Assembly (NCBI GenBank): GCA_030612905.1
Contig: JAUWNA010000081.1
Coordinates: forward strand, 1 to 7,755
Direction: 5' to 3'
DNA from: Promethearchaeota archaeon
GTDB lineage: Archaea > Asgardarchaeota > Lokiarchaeia > Sigyniarchaeales > SOKP01
Length of the DNA: 7,755 nt
Part shown: positions 1 through 6,349 of the stretch, piece by piece
Layout of the letters: each line of letters starts with the position of its first letter
Numbering within the stretch: position 1 is the first letter of the stretch
Notes under the pieces: model-generated
The model's database searches: none
Told to the model about the DNA's origin: nothing
What the model saw: only the letters and a program-made list of their open reading frames with translations
Program-made: the position numbers and the translations under genes

Positions 1-129
1 TACTAAATATTTGATTATTTTCACAATAACAATTTTCAAATTATTATATCATTATATTACATATCGACCAAAATAGCTTTTTTTCGCAAATTTTAAATAA
101 AAAATAAAAATTTAAATACTAAAAAGCAA

Positions 130-159
130 ACAAATAATTAACAAATAATCACAAATAAT
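130..159. repeat. Three phased direct copies of ACAAATAAT upstream of the Lrp-family gene
   Basis: The nonamer ACAAATAAT occurs at 130-138, 141-149 and 151-159, so copy starts are 11 and 10 bp apart, about one helical turn. All copies face the same way and end just before the AT-rich promoter of the Lrp/AsnC gene. Lrp-family regulators often control their own gene by binding phased AT-rich sites, so an autoregulatory operator is a reasonable inference. In sequence this AT-rich, short repeats also arise by chance, so confidence is modest. Confidence 0.4.
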
Positions 160-186
160 ATATAATTAAGATCATTTTAGTAAAAT

Positions 187-199
187 ATAAATATATATA
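187..199 (+). promoter_or_regulatory. TATA-like box for the Lrp/AsnC gene
   Basis: A TA-alternating stretch (TAAATATATATAA) is centred about 26 nt before the TTG at 219, the usual distance from an archaeal TATA box to the transcription start. A second candidate, AATATATAATT near 157-167, would start transcription around 185-195 and leave a short leader containing AGAGG (202-206). The sequence does not decide between a leaderless and a short-leader transcript. Confidence 0.4.
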
Positions 200-218
200 A
201 AAGAGGTTGAAAATTATT

Positions 219-638
219 TTGGACGCAATCGATGAAAAAATCTTAGAAGAATTGAAGGAAAATAGTAGAATTTCATTTAAAGCCATTTCCGAGCGAGTAG
301 GAAAAACAGAAGCAACGGTACGAAGGCGGGTTAATAAGTTGAAGGAGGATGGCATAATAAAAAGTTTTACTATAGAATATATGATCAATTCTAAACCACA
401 AACTAGAGCCACTGTTAAAATTGAACCTGATTTTAAGGAGATGAAAAATATTATGAAAGAATTAAAATCAATTGACGAGATTACAGATATTTGGCGCTTA
501 AGTGGAAATTGTGGTCTTTTTATAAAAGTGGAGATTCCTACTATTGAACAGTTTAACCCTTTAATTGAAGAGAAAATATCTGTAATTAAAGGAGTTAAAA
601 TAATGGAAACTTGTTTTATAACAGATATTATAAAATAA
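219..638 (+). CDS. Lrp/AsnC-family transcriptional regulator
   Basis: This is a DNA-binding regulator of the Lrp/AsnC (feast/famine) family, which usually senses amino acids or related metabolites. From the start used here (139 residues, a usual family length), residues 1-48 form the winged helix-turn-helix, with the typical IDEKILEEL opening and the recognition segment KTEATVRRRVNKL. Residues 62-137 form the RAM effector-binding and oligomerisation domain. The RAM loop usually has a Gly-x-Tyr/Phe-Asp pattern; here it reads SGNCGLF, so the effector may differ. TTG at 219 is chosen because AGAGG at 202-206 directly abuts the alternative in-frame TTG at 207, leaving no spacer, but lies about 12 nt from 219. 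The 207 start (143 residues) remains possible. The target is unknown; the phased repeat upstream suggests autoregulation, and the 1663-2985 biosynthetic gene is a possible but unproven target. Confidence 0.9.
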   Translation: MDAIDEKILEELKENSRISFKAISERVGKTEATVRRRVNKLKEDGIIKSFTIEYMINSKPQTRATVKIEPDFKEMKNIMKELKSIDEITDIWRLSGNCGLFIKVEIPTIEQFNPLIEEKISVIKGVKIMETCFITDIIK

Positions 639-642
639 ATCC

Positions 643-661
643 TTGTTTTACTTCTTTTATT
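643..661 (+). terminator. T-rich tract after the Lrp/AsnC gene
   Basis: Five to twenty-three bases after the stop codon comes a T-rich run with two TTTT blocks and no clear hairpin. Archaeal RNA polymerase can terminate on T-tracts alone, so this is a plausible termination zone. The AT richness of the region limits confidence. Confidence 0.35.
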
Positions 662-750
662 CTAAATGGATAATACATTTGCACGAATTTGTTCCAGTAA
701 TAACAGATTAAATTAAATCCACTTTAATAGATTTATATCTGTTAATAGAT

Positions 751-897
751 TTACACATTCAATAATTTATTTTGAATTAAATTTATGATCTCTTGAGTTC
801 TCCTTGGATAACAATGCGAGATCACTTCTTGATTGAAAATAATTCCATATATTCCATAAGGATTAATTCCATCATTTATATCAATTATTTTTGCCAT
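751..897 (-). CDS. Small hypothetical protein, 48 residues
   Basis: An ATG-started frame (ATG at 897-895, TAA at 753-751) encodes 48 residues beginning MAKIIDINDG. It has the best Shine-Dalgarno site in the window: AGAGGTGA at 910-903, five bases before the ATG. Residues 11-20 are rich in Gly, Tyr and Ile (NPYGIYGI). Residues 33-48 could form an amphipathic helix with hydrophobic positions I37, I38, L40, I41, L45 and L46. There is no signal peptide, membrane segment or Cys-pair metal site. It is divergent from the SlyD-like gene (99-bp gap) and convergent with the Lrp-family gene. I do not recognise the family. The reading frame could be chance, but an ATG with an ideally spaced SD in a region otherwise poor in SD sites argues for a real gene. 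Confidence 0.6.
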   Translation of the reverse strand: MAKIIDINDGINPYGIYGIIFNQEVISHCYPRRTQEIINLIQNKLLNV

Positions 898-902
898 ATT
901 TT

Positions 903-910
903 TCACCTCT
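903..910 (-). promoter_or_regulatory. Strong Shine-Dalgarno site of the 48-residue gene
   Basis: On the minus strand AGAGGTGA matches the archaeal anti-SD (complement of the 16S 3' end, GGAGGTGAT) over eight bases, with a five-base spacer to the ATG at 897. It fixes the start of the small gene. A TATA-like stretch near 946-955 would allow a leader long enough to include it. Confidence 0.65.
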
Positions 911-967
911 TTTCTTCTATATTTTTAAAAAAATAAACCGTTAAGTAATAAACATTATTTCCATTAT

Positions 968-977
968 TTTATTAATA
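968..977 (+). promoter_or_regulatory. TATA-like box for the SlyD-like gene
   Basis: TTTATTAATA lies 20-29 nt before the ATG at 997. No convincing SD lies between the box and the ATG, so the transcript is probably leaderless or has a leader of a few bases. The core TATTAATA recurs before the 1663 gene. Confidence 0.45.
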
Positions 978-996
978 TCAAAAAAGTTGGACTAAT

Positions 997-1482
997 ATGG
1001 TTATTACGAAGGGCGATATAATTAAAGTAGAATACGAAGGGCGATTAGAAGATCTAACGATATTCGATAGCACGGAACTTCAAGGGGGGGAACCGATGAA
1101 GTTTGAAGTTGGTGCTGGTTTATTAATTCGAGGTTTTGATAACTCAATTGTGGGTAAAGAAGTTGGAGATGAATTTACTATTACTTTAAAAGCTTCTGAA
1201 GCTTATGGTGAGGTCGATCCAGAATTAATTCAAGTTATTTCCAGAGATCAACTTCCAAAAGATATTGACCCTGAACCTGGAATGATGTTGAACGCATTTG
1301 ATGCTAATGAGGCACAATCTATGATCTGGATTAAGGAAGTCGACGATGAGTTTGTAACGCTTGATATGAACCACCCAATGGCCGGAAAAACGCTAAGCTT
1401 TAAAATTAAAATTATAGAAACAGGTTGCGAACCAGATCCACCTGGCGCTCATGAATGCGGGTGTGGGTGTGAGCACGAATAA
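997..1482 (+). CDS. slyD: SlyD-like FKBP-type peptidyl-prolyl cis-trans isomerase with metal-binding tail
   Basis: This cytosolic enzyme catalyses cis-trans isomerisation of peptidyl-prolyl bonds and, in the SlyD group, also acts as a chaperone. Length (161 residues) fits archaeal short-type FKBPs. Residues 1-74 carry the first FKBP half: Y13, the FDST segment (23-26), VGAGLLIRGFD (38-48), the GKEVGDEF turn (53-60) and EAYG (68-71). Residues about 75-125 form the insert-in-flap chaperone domain, and NHPMAGKTL (125-133) is the SlyD signature closing the FKBP core. The tail from 144 to 161 is Cys/His-rich (C144, H152, C154, C156, C158, H160), like the nickel-binding tail of bacterial SlyD, so metal binding is likely. 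No hydrophobic signal is present. It is transcribed alone, divergent from the 48-residue gene. The symbol is used in the family sense; archaeal members often carry only the FKBP name. Confidence 0.93.
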   Translation: MVITKGDIIKVEYEGRLEDLTIFDSTELQGGEPMKFEVGAGLLIRGFDNSIVGKEVGDEFTITLKASEAYGEVDPELIQVISRDQLPKDIDPEPGMMLNAFDANEAQSMIWIKEVDDEFVTLDMNHPMAGKTLSFKIKIIETGCEPDPPGAHECGCGCEHE

Positions 1483-1510
1483 AAACAATAAAATTATACA
1501 ACATTTTTAA

Positions 1511-1536
1511 TTGAAATATAATTTCAACTAATTTTT
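1511..1536 (+). terminator. Hairpin plus T-run after the SlyD-like gene
   Basis: TTGAAAT (1511-1517) and ATTTCAA (1521-1527) form a perfect 7-bp stem with a 3-base loop, followed by CTAA and a run of five T at 1532-1536. The stem has only two GC pairs, so it is weak, and the T-run alone could serve as an archaeal terminator. The position, about 30 nt past the stop codon, is suitable. Confidence 0.4.
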
Positions 1537-1630
1537 GCTTTAATGATAGTTCCATGAAATTAAATTAAAAATAATCTTTTTCTTCTTAAAATTCAATAAA
1601 CAATTTTATTTGTTTTAGATAATTTTTACT

Positions 1631-1640
1631 ATTAATAAAT
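1631..1640 (+). promoter_or_regulatory. TATA-like box for the isopropylmalate/homocitrate-synthase-family gene
   Basis: ATTAATAAAT lies 23-32 nt upstream of the ATG at 1663. The sequence between (TTGCCCCCAATAGTAATCAAAG) has no SD; it includes an unusual run of five C at 1643-1648. The arrangement suggests a leaderless or nearly leaderless mRNA. Confidence 0.5.
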
Positions 1641-1662
1641 TTGCCCCCAATAGTAATCAAAG

Positions 1663-2985
1663 ATGAGTTATAAATTTACAAAAGAGGAATTAAAAGAACT
1701 TTTAATTGATTATAATCAAGTTGCTTTAAAAGAACAAAAACTTGATCTTCCCTCTAAAGTCTGTATCTGGGACGAAACATTGAGAGATGGAGAACAAAGT
1801 CCTGCAGTTTATCTTACTTTAGATGAAAAAATCCATTTAGCAAAATTAATGGACGAGATAGGAGTTAAATTAATCGCAGTTGGGTTTCCAGCAGTCTCAA
1901 AAACCGAGAAGAAAATCGTTAAAGCTATAGTTAATGAAGATTGTAAATATGCTACTATCCTTGGAATTGCTCGTCCAAAGAAGGAAGATATTAATGCATG
2001 TATCGATGTAGATCTCAAAGAAATCGTTATTTTCATGCCAATTTCTCCAATTTTTAGGAAAACTTTAAAGCAAACAACTGAACAGCAACTAGAGATGATC
2101 GAAGAAGCCATTCATTACGCGAAGGATAACGGATTTAAAGTCAATTGGGTTTCAGAAGATGGCACTAGATGCGATTTTAATCATTTAGTAAATGTTTTCA
2201 AAACAGCAATAGAAGCTGGGGCAGAAAGGATCGTTCTTGGGGACACGGTAGGTGTTTTAACGCCGCGTTCTACTTCGTATTTGATTAAGCGAATAAAAAA
2301 TGAAGTATTAAAACCATTAAAGAAAGAAATTCCAATGGGTATTCACACGCACAACGATTTTGGTTTAGCGGTTGCTAATACTATTACTGGCGTGTTTGAG
2401 GGATGTACTTATCCACATACATGTATAAATGGTTACGGCGAAAGAGCAGGAAATGCCGCTTTAGAAGAGGTTGCTACGAATCTTGAAAGGATAGGTATTA
2501 AAACAGGTATAGATTTGACAAAATTACCAGAATTAAGCGAAGTTTGCGAGAAATATTTTTGTCAACCTTTAGCCTTAAACAAGGCTATCGTTGGTGAACA
2601 CGCTTTTAGTCACGAAAGTGGACTTCACATTGCTGCAATTTTGGCACATCCATTAACATATGAACCAATTAATCCCCAAATAGTAGGTAGAAGAAGAAAA
2701 TTCTATTTAGGAAAATTTTCAGGGTCTAAATCAATACTAAACGCACTACAACAAAAAATTAAGGTTTTAGATTTAGATATTCCAGAAGAAATTATTAAAC
2801 GAATTGTTTTAGAAGTGAAAAAGAAACACGAGGAGACTTCTAAAAAGGAATTAAGAAAGTCGTTTAAGATAATAAAGCAAGAATTAGAGAAAGTTACAAA
2901 AGGAGTGGGGGATAAAGAGTTCTTCGAAATTGTAAATAAATACGCTCAACCATATGTTCCCGACGAATTCAAGCCAAAAACCTAG
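1663..2985 (+). CDS. 2-isopropylmalate / homocitrate synthase family enzyme (acceptor unresolved)
   Basis: The family performs Claisen-type condensation of acetyl-CoA with a 2-oxo acid (2-oxoisovalerate for leucine, 2-oxoglutarate for lysine or coenzyme B, pyruvate for citramalate). The TIM-barrel catalytic domain spans about residues 30-310. It has DETLRDGEQSP (37-47, metal ligand D42 beside R41), the HTHN metal motif (228-231), NGYGERAGN (256-264) and HESGLH (317-322). Residues 323-440 are the linker subdomain plus a charged helical tail. At 440 residues it lacks most of the LeuA C-terminal leucine-sensing domain (LeuA is usually above 500), so LeuA-type feedback is unlikely. The conserved Glu of the usual IE-x-G-x-P strand is Ala (A72). 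An extra 30 residues precede the barrel. The family is certain; the acceptor is not. The Lrp-family gene nearby would suit amino-acid control. Confidence 0.9.
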   Translation: MSYKFTKEELKELLIDYNQVALKEQKLDLPSKVCIWDETLRDGEQSPAVYLTLDEKIHLAKLMDEIGVKLIAVGFPAVSKTEKKIVKAIVNEDCKYATILGIARPKKEDINACIDVDLKEIVIFMPISPIFRKTLKQTTEQQLEMIEEAIHYAKDNGFKVNWVSEDGTRCDFNHLVNVFKTAIEAGAERIVLGDTVGVLTPRSTSYLIKRIKNEVLKPLKKEIPMGIHTHNDFGLAVANTITGVFEGCTYPHTCINGYGERAGNAALEEVATNLERIGIKTGIDLTKLPELSEVCEKYFCQPLALNKAIVGEHAFSHESGLHIAAILAHPLTYEPINPQIVGRRRKFYLGKFSGSKSILNALQQKIKVLDLDIPEEIIKRIVLEVKKKHEETSKKELRKSFKIIKQELEKVTKGVGDKEFFEIVNKYAQPYVPDEFKPKT

Positions 2986-3017
2986 AATTTAATGAATATA
3001 AACCTTACTTAGCGTTA

Positions 3018-4367
3018 TTATAGTTGTTTATCAATCTCTTCAATTTTGCTTTTAGTTGCCTTCAAATCATTCTTCAGTTGGTTAGACCGTTTTTCGTAAG
3101 ATTTCTTATCCATTTGTTCGGCTTTATATTTCTTTTCTACAAAATCAAGTAAGTTTCGTACCGAATTAAGTTTACTTTCTAGCCCCTTCTTTTCGGCTAT
3201 TAAATCTTTCTTTTTAACTTTCTTTTTAGTATGTGGTTTTGGAGCAGTCTTTAATTTATCGGAGACATCGAGACTTGGCAGTCCAATAAAATATTCGTCC
3301 TCTTTTTGGTCTAAACTCTCAGGTCTTTTGGGTAGATCGGTTAGTGGTTCATTTGAGGTAATTAAATTGTCTAAACCATCACTTTGAGGATAGTTCTGTT
3401 GCCTAATAGGTGGAGGTCCATTCAATTCTGTAATCGAGGTTTCCGAAGAGGCGACTGTTCTAATTAGTTTGTCGATTGTAGTTTTCATAGTATCAATTTG
3501 ATTTTGAAAAATCTTTAGTAAATCGATTAATTCACTTTTCTTAGATATTTTCATAGAAAAATTGATGTCTACATTTTTCCTTTCAGTTATTGCTGAACTA
3601 ATTGGTGGCGCTTGGTACTCCATTGTTTGTGTTGAAAAAGATTCTTGAGGAGCAATCTCGGGGATAGCACCACTCGAATGCAATTCCATTCTATAATCTG
3701 AAACTAACCATGAAAAAATATTAAACGCTAAATTTGGATGCTCATCGTTACCGAAACCCCCTCCAACTCTGTCTCTAAACAATTCATAACTTCCTATAGC
3801 ACAGATCCTTCCTTTATCTGGTTCAGCAACACAAATTAAGGGAGTAGAAAAAGGTTCTGATGTTTCGTTTGATGACACAATAGAAATCGAACTACCTACT
3901 AACGAAAGAGAACATCCAGATCTAAAACACAGAGAACTGATACTATTTGTAATTGGATGTGGTGGAATAAAAGCTGTAACTATAGGCATATTTTCCAAGC
4001 CTAAATTGTAGGTATTATCTAGTACTTGATCGTTTTCAAATGCTATTCCAAATGTTTGACTTAGTTCACTTAAGTTACTATTTCTCCCTCTATCGCCCCC
4101 GGCATGTGACAGCAGCAATAGCCCTCCTCCGTCTTCACGAACCCAACTATTAATTTCTGTTATTTCCATCGAAGAGATTTTTGCAAAATCAGGGCAAACA
4201 AACACTAAAATATCAAAAGACCTTAAAGAATTTCGGGTAATCGGCGCTTCTAAGAAATTATAACAAACATAATCGTTCGCATTTAAAAAGTCTCGTAATT
4301 CCGTTAGATTCTCGTCTAACTTTCCACGCGGTTTGTGCGCTATATCAAACGCTATATTATACGGCAT
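3018..4367 (-). CDS. GIFT (GldG/IFT52-like) domain protein with coiled coils
   Basis: 449 residues, function unknown. Residues 1-225 resemble the GIFT / ABC-transporter-auxiliary fold of GldG, DUF4350 proteins and eukaryotic IFT52. Features are an FDIAHKPRG opening (7-15), a Rossmann-like strand FDILVFVCPD (51-60), GGGLLLLSHAGGD (80-92) followed by the NSNLSELSQTFGI helix (96-108), the segment ENDQVLDNTYN (111-121), HPIT (137-140), and GRICAIGSYELF (186-197) before a final FSWL (218-221). These match IFT52 in order and spacing. A disordered linker (226-265) leads to a predicted coiled coil (about 268-305), then a Pro/Gln-rich stretch including GPPP (317-320), a Lys-rich segment (381-387) and a long C-terminal coiled coil (388-449). 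No signal peptide or membrane helix is seen, so it is probably a cytosolic scaffold. No SD precedes the ATG. It follows the nucleotidyltransferase gene by 45 nt but has its own box. Fold assignment is fairly firm, role unknown. Confidence 0.8.
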   Translation of the reverse strand: MPYNIAFDIAHKPRGKLDENLTELRDFLNANDYVCYNFLEAPITRNSLRSFDILVFVCPDFAKISSMEITEINSWVREDGGGLLLLSHAGGDRGRNSNLSELSQTFGIAFENDQVLDNTYNLGLENMPIVTAFIPPHPITNSISSLCFRSGCSLSLVGSSISIVSSNETSEPFSTPLICVAEPDKGRICAIGSYELFRDRVGGGFGNDEHPNLAFNIFSWLVSDYRMELHSSGAIPEIAPQESFSTQTMEYQAPPISSAITERKNVDINFSMKISKKSELIDLLKIFQNQIDTMKTTIDKLIRTVASSETSITELNGPPPIRQQNYPQSDGLDNLITSNEPLTDLPKRPESLDQKEDEYFIGLPSLDVSDKLKTAPKPHTKKKVKKKDLIAEKKGLESKLNSVRNLLDFVEKKYKAEQMDKKSYEKRSNQLKNDLKATKSKIEEIDKQL

Positions 4368-4390
4368 GATAATTATTTTTTCTTGTCATT

Positions 4391-4400
4391 TAATAAAAAG
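4391..4400 (-). promoter_or_regulatory. TATA-like box for the GIFT-domain gene
   Basis: On the minus strand CTTTTTATTA, continuing into AATG, lies 24-33 nt upstream of the ATG at 4367, within the 45-nt gap after the nucleotidyltransferase stop. No SD lies between. It would permit transcription independent of the upstream gene. Confidence 0.4.
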
Positions 4401-4412
4401 AGTAATCTATTA

Positions 4413-5510
4413 TCAATAAATACTTTTGTCTCCAATGATTAAATTATTTTTAGTAATATTTTCTACTCTTACATTACTTCCTATGATTGAATTTTCAGTG
4501 ATCACATTTTTTAAAATTGTATTTTTTTCAATGACGCAATTTTCTAGAATGCAATTTTCAATATTAGAGTCGCAACCAATTGAAACATATGGTCCAACAA
4601 CGGAATAAGAGATTTTGGTATTCTTCCCTATATATACAGGACCTTTTATGAACGACCTTTCAGAAACGACATTTAACTTTTGAAAGTCTTCGATATTAAC
4701 CGATTTTTGGTCTAAAAGATACTTGTTACCGTTCAACACTTCAGAGGGTCTTCCAAAATCCAATATTCCTTTTTTAAGCTTAACTGCTGCGATTTTGAAT
4801 CCGCTATCGATTAAATTTTGTAAGCTTTCGGTTAAATAAACCTCTTTAGATCCGTCTACTCTTTTATCTAAGTATGATTTTAAATTATCAAAGAGAGCTT
4901 GGGTTGCTGAGTTAGAAAATGCGTATATACCGGCTATAGCTAAATTGGATACAAATTCTTTTGGTTTCTCAACTAATTTTTGAATAAGTGAATTATCGTC
5001 TATGACAACAACACCGTAAGAGCTTGCATCTTCTTTTGGGACTTCCATTACGGTTATAATTCCATCTATATCAGAGTCGTAATATCGATACATTAAGTAA
5101 GAAAATTCATCAATTGGAATCATATCTGCTAAGAAGATTAACGAGCCTTCCTGTTTATCAGCTTCTTTACTTGTGATCTTTTTTTCTTCAAACCTTGAAT
5201 TAGCTAAATATACGGCTTCACCTAATCCCCAATAAAACGGGATGTCGTCATTATAACCTCTAGGTACTTGCTCGATAAAAGTTAACCTAAATTTATCGCT
5301 ATACTTTTGTTTAACGAATTCTGTTATTTGTCTTCTTTTATATCCGACAATTAAAATTAATTCTGTTTTTGAATCAAATGTATCGCTAATCTTATTAAGG
5401 ATGTGTTCCAACACCGTCTTTCCAGCGACATTTATAAACGTTTTAGGTTTACTTAAGGTAAATGGGCGTAATCTCGAACCAATACCCGCACATGGACCAA
5501 TAATTTTCAT
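4413..5510 (-). CDS. Sugar-1-phosphate nucleotidyltransferase with C-terminal left-handed beta-helix
   Basis: It transfers a nucleotidyl group from an NTP to a sugar-1-phosphate, making an NDP-sugar for glycan or lipid glycosylation. The length of 365 residues fits the long RmlA / GlmU-like archaeal group. Residues 1-36 hold the nucleotide-binding signature: AGIGSRLRPFTLSKPK (8-23, with Ser at 12 where Thr is common) and H36. D129 in FLADM takes the place of the usual LGDN metal-binding Asp. VEKPKE (180-185) and AGIYAF (193-198) are typical sugar-phosphate-binding segments, and DFGRPSEVLNGN (251-262) matches the second metal Asp region. Residues about 286-365 form hexapeptide repeats rich in Ile/Val every sixth position (for example VYIGKN, YVSIGC, CVIEKN, SIIGSN), a left-handed beta-helix that may oligomerise the enzyme or carry an acyl/acetyltransferase site. 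Sugar and base are not determined. It starts 56 nt downstream of the GPN gene, with its own TATA box. Confidence 0.92.
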   Translation of the reverse strand: MKIIGPCAGIGSRLRPFTLSKPKTFINVAGKTVLEHILNKISDTFDSKTELILIVGYKRRQITEFVKQKYSDKFRLTFIEQVPRGYNDDIPFYWGLGEAVYLANSRFEEKKITSKEADKQEGSLIFLADMIPIDEFSYLMYRYYDSDIDGIITVMEVPKEDASSYGVVVIDDNSLIQKLVEKPKEFVSNLAIAGIYAFSNSATQALFDNLKSYLDKRVDGSKEVYLTESLQNLIDSGFKIAAVKLKKGILDFGRPSEVLNGNKYLLDQKSVNIEDFQKLNVVSERSFIKGPVYIGKNTKISYSVVGPYVSIGCDSNIENCILENCVIEKNTILKNVITENSIIGSNVRVENITKNNLIIGDKSIY

Positions 5511-5536
5511 ATTTTAATTTGAAATATTGTCTTTTT

Positions 5537-5546
5537 AATTTATATA
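5537..5546 (-). promoter_or_regulatory. TATA box for the nucleotidyltransferase gene
   Basis: On the minus strand TATATAAATT, the best TATA match in the window, lies 27-36 nt upstream of the ATG at 5510. Transcription would start a few bases before the ATG, and no SD is present in the intervening sequence. Confidence 0.55.
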
Positions 5547-5566
5547 GTGTTTTAAATCATTTAATT

Positions 5567-6349
5567 TTAATAAAACTTTGACTCATCCGAATCGAAAATT
5601 CTTTGAAAATAGGCAAATAATAGGTCGAGCCCATATTCTTCATTCTTTGAGCAAGGGATCAACTCTGAAGTGGAGCCTAATGCAACGAATACTTCTGAGA
5701 GTAACATAGATAACTCCCTTATTAAACCACTTTCTCTTTCATTAGTGGAATCCTCTAATGCTTTAAAGTCTTGACTCCAATTTACAATCATATCGATTTG
5801 ATCTTCGCCTAATAAATCAACTTTGGATAAAACATTAATTTGGGAAATATTTCTAAACCTAAATTGTACTGAGGCAGCTAAAAGTAGTGTAGAGATGAAT
5901 CCATTAGGTCTGAGGACTAAGTGTGAATCAAAAAGAAAAGAAACTGTCTTTTGAATTGATCCAAAACCTAATGAGCTTGCAATTAAAGGTCCCGTATCCC
6001 TAAAAGCAAATAGTTCGAGCTGTCCAGCAGTATCTACAAATACCCAATCTGGATTGTATTCGTCAATTTCGTACTTTAAATCGTCTAGAAAGTTAACCAT
6101 TAAATCAGAAGCTAAGATCATGGCCCCATTAGGCCCCAATTCGTATTTCTCCATTACTTCTTCAAGAACAATGAAGTCTCTTATATCTATATCGGGGGTA
6201 TAAGGCATTCTTTTAACGCCAGGGTCCAAGTTTAAAGTAATAGCCGAAATGTTAGGATTTCTTTTAAGAACATATTCTTTAAATAATCCTGTTAATGTAG
6301 ATTTCCCACTTCCTGCAGTCCCAATAAAATAATTTAATAAAAAATTAAT
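5567..6349 (-). CDS. GPN-loop GTPase; no canonical start codon upstream of the P-loop
   Basis: GPN-loop GTPases are small dimeric GTPases of archaea and eukaryotes; eukaryotic members help assemble and import RNA polymerase II. From the start given there are 260 residues, the family's usual size. Motifs in order: P-loop GTAGSGKST (10-18), NLDPGVKRMPYTPDIDIRD (40-58) as in archaeal GPN proteins, the defining Gly-Pro-Asn (72-74), DTAGQ switch II (106-110), SKVD base-recognition (175-178) and CSK (233-235). The first conventional in-frame start is TTG at 6229 (residue 41), which would delete the P-loop and cannot be right. Upstream, the frame stays open only to a TAG at 6358-6356, with no ATG, GTG or TTG. 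ATT at 6349-6347, just after AGAGGT, would give a natural beginning and is used here as the best guess. A +1 shift from ATG 6377 or a one-base sequence error are alternatives. Identity is near certain, the 5' end is not. Confidence 0.9.
   Translation of the reverse strand: MNFLLNYFIGTAGSGKSTLTGLFKEYVLKRNPNISAITLNLDPGVKRMPYTPDIDIRDFIVLEEVMEKYELGPNGAMILASDLMVNFLDDLKYEIDEYNPDWVFVDTAGQLELFAFRDTGPLIASSLGFGSIQKTVSFLFDSHLVLRPNGFISTLLLAASVQFRFRNISQINVLSKVDLLGEDQIDMIVNWSQDFKALEDSTNERESGLIRELSMLLSEVFVALGSTSELIPCSKNEEYGLDLLFAYFQRIFDSDESKFY

Noticed and set aside
149..412. Minus-strand open frame opposite the Lrp-family gene
   Set aside because: It lies antisense to a clear HTH-domain gene, has low-complexity hydrophobic content and no SD.
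1412..1555. A 47-codon minus-strand frame overlapping the end of the SlyD-like gene
   Set aside because: It has no SD, and half of it is antisense to the conserved Cys/His tail.
1809..2111. Minus-strand open frame inside the isopropylmalate/homocitrate-synthase-family gene
   Set aside because: It is a shadow of a strongly conserved coding region, with no start signal or recognisable domain.
1663..2985. Re-citrate synthase as the identity of this enzyme
   Set aside because: As I recall, Re-citrate synthases have a distinct RDGQQ-type signature in place of the DETLRDGEQSP seen here; a phylogeny would settle it.
4426..4608. Plus-strand open frame opposite the beta-helix end of the nucleotidyltransferase
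   Set aside because: Its Ile/Phe/Ser-rich product is the antisense of hexapeptide repeats, and no promoter or SD is present.
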